Source: Calycina herbarum (Eukaryota > Ascomycota > Leotiomycetes > Helotiales > Pezizellaceae). From it: a DNA stretch of 64,000 nucleotides. The stretch spans positions 62,001-126,000 of the forward strand of contig LLEY01000049.1 in assembly GCA_001414485.1 (NCBI GenBank). Reading direction: 5' to 3'. This document shows, piece after piece, positions 59,222 to 64,000 of this stretch. A program made the position numbers and the translations under genes. Under the pieces are notes generated by a model, which saw only the letters and a program-made list of their open reading frames with translations, had not been told where the DNA came from and searched no databases. How positions within the stretch are numbered: the stretch's first letter is position 1; the number at the start of each line of letters is the position of its first letter.

Positions 59222-61438
59222 GGAATTGGTGGATGGCGGGTGGTAAGATAGAACTGATCTTGTTTTTTGGAGTTAACAACGATTTTTATGTTTTTCCTTC
59301 TCTCTTTTACACTGTCTGAAAAGGGGTAGGAGTTTTTAGGTCACGCGGTAATAGGAAGATGGTTCAAAGATGGTTCAAAGATGGCTGGTGGTGGTTTTTT
59401 TGTTAGATAGTACTAGGTTTCGTCACTTGAGATGTCTTGGAAGAGATATAATTTAGGAGAGTCTTTTAATTTCGAGGGGTGTTCCCTTTTGATTTGATTT
59501 TGATTTGATTCTTCTTTTCGTTCTCTAAGCTGTTGGGGTGTTTTCGTTTCGTTTAAGTGGACGGATTGTATTTTTGCTCTTCCTTTTTTTTAATTGTTAT
59601 TATACATGTCTATCTCTCGTTTCATTCGTATTTTTAAAAGCTAAAGGCTAAAAGAGAAGTTAGAAATACGATAATCATTTCCATTTCTAGCTTTTAGTTG
59701 TATTGTTTTTGGTGCCTATTCTTTTATTGGAATTATAATTTTTACGCTTGGTGATTGGCGAGGAGAAGTGAAAACCTACTTTTCAAAGAATCGAGTCTTG
59801 AAAGGTACAAGTGGCAGTAAATATCTCGGGCTCGTTCGTCCCTGCCTATCTAGGCCTTGTTATTTTAGTTTTCTAGGGTGATTTGAGGAAATCATTCTAC
59901 AAACGTAGATTAATTTAGGACCATTGATCGAGATGCTTTGGAACAATTGAGTTCTATGTGGTTTGCAGTATTCAGGTTCGCCTGGCGAGTGTTGGGTTGC
60001 CGGGGTATAGCTATTCGCAATTTTTGCGCACCTTGAAAAAGACTACCCTCTTAATTTTATACCATTGCTTAACAACCACTACATACAATTCAAAGCTGTA
60101 AGAGTAGTGAGGAATTTGCTGTCTTATACAACATTTCGTCTATTTAGAATGTTATATAAAAGCGTTGCTGTGTTATAATTAATTACATGCGTCCCGTGGT
60201 CGACAATTTTGGCGCGGTGCAAAAATCGCAAATGCGGTGCTTTATTTACTGCCGCTTTTAATGCTTACCACGAGCCACCTCCGAGTGCACGAATACCAAG
60301 GTGCATATAGGGCGTGCAAGGGCCCGATGTAATAATAAGTCATTTTCTTCTTCTTCTCCATAACCAAGTGTATTCTTCCGTTCTATACATGTCTATCTTT
60401 CATCTTTGTATTTTGTTTACTCGAGGAAGTACAACGTCCTCGGTGCTAATCATTTCCAACGAGCCAATAGAAAAGATCTATGCAGGTTGCCTCGTCGTGC
60501 CCTATGCGCTGTCACCAAATGGTTCGCTTTTTCGTTACAAACCAATTTTATCACTGCCCTGCACTCCTACAATATACAATCCCCTTCTCGATATCAGCAT
60601 TTGCCACCCGTGTTCACCGATAAAATTCGATTTTGGAGTAGCTCAGGTCTCTATTTGCGAAGAGGCGTGAGTGATGATTGGTTACATCCTCACTATTTCT
60701 ACTATTCGTATTAGGATGATGTATTCCCTTCGGTATACATCTATAGAGAGTACAAGAGAAAAATATCGAAGTCAAACGAGAGCAGTTTTGTCGTTCCTTC
60801 CTTTCATTTTTTGACATGTCCACGTGATGGGCTTAAGTATGCTCACACGTTCCAGAAAGGAGGCGTCTTTAAGCGAGGGGAAAATATCCTATCTCCATTC
60901 ATACTCTTCCATTTATTTTTTCGCCTTTGAATTCAATATGTATATATTAGAAAGATCTCGAGCAAAGTATTCAAATTACAGGACCTAGGAAGAGGGAGGT
61001 GGAAGGATTACAATGCAAGATTGAATGTTTTTCTTTTCGCGAGGTCGCCACCCGGAGGGTCGGAGTAGGAAATCAAACACTTTAATTCAAACACATTTCA
61101 CGATCCGCGATTTTCATTTTAGCTGTTTGATATGATTCTTAGACACCGCTAGTCCTCAACCTATTCCACTGCTAACTCCAACCCTATTCCCGCTGATTTT
61201 ACGCAATTAAAATACAAGCTGATATTTGATCATACTCAGGATCCCTCACCCCCAGCCCCCCAACAATACAAATCTACAGCAGGGCAGCGGAAGCTCAACC
61301 AACAAAAGTACCGAAGAATTAGCCCTCCGTCAATTCGCCTTTGCTTTTAAGCTCGAGCTCTTTGATATTCAAGTGGCTTATGGCTAACTTCCAGATGACC
61401 ATGCTCGTCCTAAACAGCAAGGCATGACCGACTTCACC
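59222..61438. other. Intergenic, no gene seen
   Basis: 2.2 kb of AT-rich sequence. Overlapping plus-strand ORFs at 60314-60714 have no recognisable domain. A minor inverted similarity (AAAAGCTAAAGG and CTAGCTTTTAG) occurs near 59640-59700. Confidence 0.45.
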
Positions 61439-61761
61439 CTACCCCTCCACAACTAATATTTCCTCGCGGGTCGACTCATTGTAGGCTTCGGCCCATGAGC
61501 CTACCCCGACAAGAGCTTCTTCTTGCGGTTCGACCGCTGCTACGACCGACGTAGTACTCGAGGCCAACGATGCATTCGAGGTAGAGGTCGCATATGACGC
61601 AGAGGAATTGTTGGTTGAAGAAGAGGAGCGTGTGGAAGCGGAAGAGTGGTGGGGTCTTTTGGAAACGGTTACATTAGCTATGGAGTCTGTGTATCTGTAC
61701 AGAGTGATGGAGTGTAGTGATCGTACTTTTGACCCGAGGCCGTGGACTTGTTGGAAGCCAT
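61439..61761 (-). CDS. Small Ser/Thr-rich GSW-motif protein, family member D
   Basis: Unknown function. Exons 61727-61761 and 61439-61655 sum to 252 nt (83 aa). Exon 1 encodes MASNKSTASGQ plus a split codon; the phase-2 intron (71 bp) has donor GTACGA, branch AGCTAAT and acceptor CCAAAAG. Exon 2 starts PHHSSASTRSSSSTNNSSAS, stays Ser/Thr/Ala-rich, and ends EEALVGVGSWAEAYNESTRE before a short tail. Architecture and C-terminal motif match the genes at 11891, 15648 and 17850. An 18-nt G/C homopolymer lies 66 bp upstream of the start. Unspliced reading stops after 30 codons, so the gene is easily overlooked. Confidence 0.77.
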
Positions 61762-61826
61762 TTTGATTGAATTTGGAGATAATTGTGTCTTACTTTGGGG
61801 TAGAAGGAGGCGAAAACTAAGAAGAA

Positions 61827-61844
61827 GGGGGGGGGGGGGGGGGG
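61827..61844 (+). repeat. Homopolymeric G tract (18 nt)
   Basis: Uninterrupted run of 18 G on the plus strand (C on the strand of the adjacent small gene), 66-83 bp upstream of that gene's start codon. Confidence 0.9.
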
Positions 61845-63433
61845 TCATGCTTATATAGTGATGTCGTATGGGACCTTCCGGGAACTGGACGCAGTGTATG
61901 GCTTGCCGGATAGTTAGTGACAACCAACTGTATGATTGGGAGGGGACCAGCCAGTCATTAATGTTGGGACCTGAACGTGGTAGAACGAGGGGAGTATAAG
62001 CTGAGCAATTCCATAAGAATGAAATAATAAAATTGGCAGATTTCAAGAAATTCCAATGGTGGATAGATCAGTGGATACCACCATTTGGGAAATTTGATCT
62101 CAAACCAACAATGCAATCAGCAAGACACTGTTCGCATAATTCATCCACTCAAATGCAGTCTAGCGAGGTATTGTAGCAGGCGATCTCTGCATATTCAACA
62201 CATGAAATCAGGCTTCAATTATTTGCCATTGTAAAAACCAGGAGACTGGCTGAATATAAGATAATCTGATAAGCCTAACTACAACGCTGCCGCAATCACA
62301 CCGTCGTATCTGTCTGTTTTGTAATTAGAACGTAGTTTAGAACGTAGTCCCGAGACAACGTGAGCAAATTATTGCTTCATTTTCTTAATAATATGTTGAA
62401 CCATCAAAATAACCCAGCAGGTAAACCTGGCGGTTTCTGAAAGGATACAAATAAAGCAAGAAAATAAACAGGATGAGTCCTTTAGGATGAGAAGCGCATA
62501 TTTTCTAAGTGGGTGTTATTCTTTTACAAAGTCCAGCTGGTTGGTTTCGGCGAAGAAGAAGCGAGTGCAAAAAAGGCCCTAGAGTGCCGCGCAGGTAATC
62601 GTTGAAAGTTTGGACGCTGGATGCTTGCTTCCCGCTTTTGAGCCTTGAAAGTGATAATTGAATTGGGGCTTCTTTTTATTATACCACTTTTATTGCTTTT
62701 TTTCTCGATTATGACCACGACTCTACCATCTGTTCTCTAGCGATGTGGATTTGGGCGTGGTTGAGAAAGAAGAAATTATTTCCCTTCGAATGGTCTTCTG
62801 TTTTAAAATTTCGTACAAGATGTAAGCGAACAGGGGTTTCGATTCAACTTGTTGAACTGAAGCCCCTGTCTCTCGCGACTACGGCCTAGCTGGTAAAATT
62901 GGCAATGAAGCACGCTGTACAATCCCAGTGCTCATTTGACTTACCACACTTCCACGTATCTGCGGACGGGATCGTGTCGATTATTGTGACAAATTGCTAG
63001 ATTGTGAGCCTTATGATTCCCCGAAAGATCGAGTACGATTTCGACTACCTTGGAAGAATTTACTGAGAACGGGCAAGTAGACTCAAGGTTTTTCTGAGTA
63101 GTGCTACATATCTTATGTGTACAACCCCCTACTGACAGGTGCCATTTAATTGATGCTGAAAATACTATTCATAATTCTATCACGTGATAGACATGACCCC
63201 CCCCCACGGATAGAATAAGAAAGTCATGCAACAGATTGATAGGGAAGAAAGAATCGAAATAGAACATTCCTTTATAGCATGAATGGCAGGAGTAATTATA
63301 ACTTCTGGTAAAACAAAAAGGCACGTGCTGCCGGGCCGGTATATATATTGTCCGGGCTTATCATCCAAATTAATCAAACCCCCCGCTCTACAAACTATCT
63401 CGAAGCCGTGTACAACAAATCCCAGGATACGCA
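61845..63433. other. Intergenic, with promoter of the HET-domain gene
   Basis: No gene supported. A TATATATA box at about 63341-63348 within a G/C-rich context (CCGGGCCGGTATATATATTG) lies about 90 bp before the HET-domain start and is a good core-promoter candidate. Confidence 0.5.
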
Positions 63434-64000
63434 ATGCGACTATTAAACTCATTAACGTGCGAGCTTGGTGAGTTTGCCGATACCGCAATTCCACCCTATG
63501 CTATTATATCACACATATATGAAGATGAAGAGAGGTCTCTCGTGGAAGCGTCTATTTTGGACCTTCAAGACCCATCCATCCTCGGAAAACCATATTTCGA
63601 AAAGATCAAGAGTTGCTGTCGTCAAGCGCAGCGGGATAGTATAGAGTGGGTCTGGATTGATACCTGCTGCCTCGATAGGTCGAATAAGGAAGAACTTCAC
63701 GAAACAATCAATTCATCTTACAGGGTGCTTGAAGACGCCGCCATCTGCTATGCTTATCTTTCCGATGTTTCCAGCACTGAAATGCAATCTACTCTTGAAA
63801 ATAGTGTCTACTTCAAGCGGAAATGGACTTTGCAGGAGCTTGTGGCACCTCGCGTGGTTAAGTTTTTTGCCAAAGATTGGGTGTTCATTGGGACACGAAG
63901 TATTTTGCATAACATCATCTCGAAAACCACTGGGATTCAATCAGCAGTGTTGACGGGCGAAAAGAAACCGAAACAATGCCATGTGTCGGAGAGAATGACT
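63434..64000 (+). CDS. HET-domain (heterokaryon incompatibility) protein, N-terminal part, runs off the right edge
   Basis: HET domains trigger cell death on non-self fusion in filamentous ascomycetes, though most copies have unknown roles. The open frame from ATG 63434 reads 189 residues to the window edge without an intron. Motifs: MRLLNSLTCELGEFADTAIP (family start M-R-L-L-x-T), PPYAIISHIYEDEERSL where the family usually has P-x-Y-A-I-L-S-H-x-W, VWIDTCCLDRSNKEELHETI (family W-I-D-x-x-C-I-D), AICYAYLSDVSS, and FKRKWTLQELVAPRVVKFFA (family R-G-W-T-L-Q-E-L-I-A-P). The aromatic Trp after SH is replaced by Tyr. Possible C-terminal NACHT/WD or ankyrin regions would lie outside. Confidence 0.9.
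   Translation, partial: MRLLNSLTCELGEFADTAIPPYAIISHIYEDEERSLVEASILDLQDPSILGKPYFEKIKSCCRQAQRDSIEWVWIDTCCLDRSNKEELHETINSSYRVLEDAAICYAYLSDVSSTEMQSTLENSVYFKRKWTLQELVAPRVVKFFAKDWVFIGTRSILHNIISKTTGIQSAVLTGEKKPKQCHVSERMT

Overview
The window is nuclear DNA of a filamentous ascomycete. The protein-coding genes carry short introns (about 50-150 bp) with GTATGT/GTAAGT-type donors and GCTAAC/GCTGAC branch points. The gene set is typical of Pezizomycotina (Zn2Cys6 regulator, HET-domain protein, SAR1, ATP16, NAT3), and a 15-kb AT-rich block of repeats looks inactivated by RIP (repeat-induced point mutation, C-to-T). The gene content and repeat types suggest Leotiomycetes/Helotiales, possibly Sclerotiniaceae; that placement is an inference.

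Layout. 1-6.0 kb: a sugar/polyol module made of a divergently transcribed MFS sugar transporter and zinc-dependent polyol-type dehydrogenase, with a convergent Zn2Cys6 regulator. 6.6-11 kb: a P-loop uridine-kinase-like enzyme, a secreted LPMO-like protein with an N-terminal histidine, and an F-box-type protein. 11-19.7 kb: gene-poor, but with three members of a small Ser/Thr-rich protein family not predicted by long ORFs. 19.7-34.6 kb: a three-level transposon nest, in which a pogo/Fot-type DNA transposon was hit in its right terminal repeat by a chromodomain Gypsy retrotransposon, itself hit at its RT/RNase H junction by a Copia retrotransposon. All three have stop-riddled reading frames. 34.9 kb: an intron-containing tRNA-Ala. 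36-45 kb: an uncharacterised coiled-coil-like protein, NAT3 (NatB catalytic subunit), a RanBP2-type zinc-finger protein and the ATP synthase delta subunit. 45.3-51 kb: AT-rich and then low-complexity DNA without convincing genes. 51-59.2 kb: an acidic DUF2457-like protein, SAR1, and a TGL-type patatin lipase. 59.2-64 kb: mostly empty, with the fourth member of the small Ser/Thr-rich family and, at the right edge, the start of a HET-domain protein.

The most interesting observation is the family of four small (83-91 residue) two-exon genes at 11.9, 15.6, 17.9 and 61.4 kb. All share a short basic first exon, one phase-2 intron, a Ser/Thr-rich middle and a C-terminal motif centred on Gly-Ser-Trp. 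Second is the zinc cluster of the regulator at 3.5-6.0 kb, which appears to be encoded across four exons, two of them only 15 nt long. Third is the transposon nest, whose target-site duplications and LTR divergence allow the order of insertion and a gradient of RIP to be read. All exon models here were built by eye; those stated as in-frame were checked by summing exon lengths.
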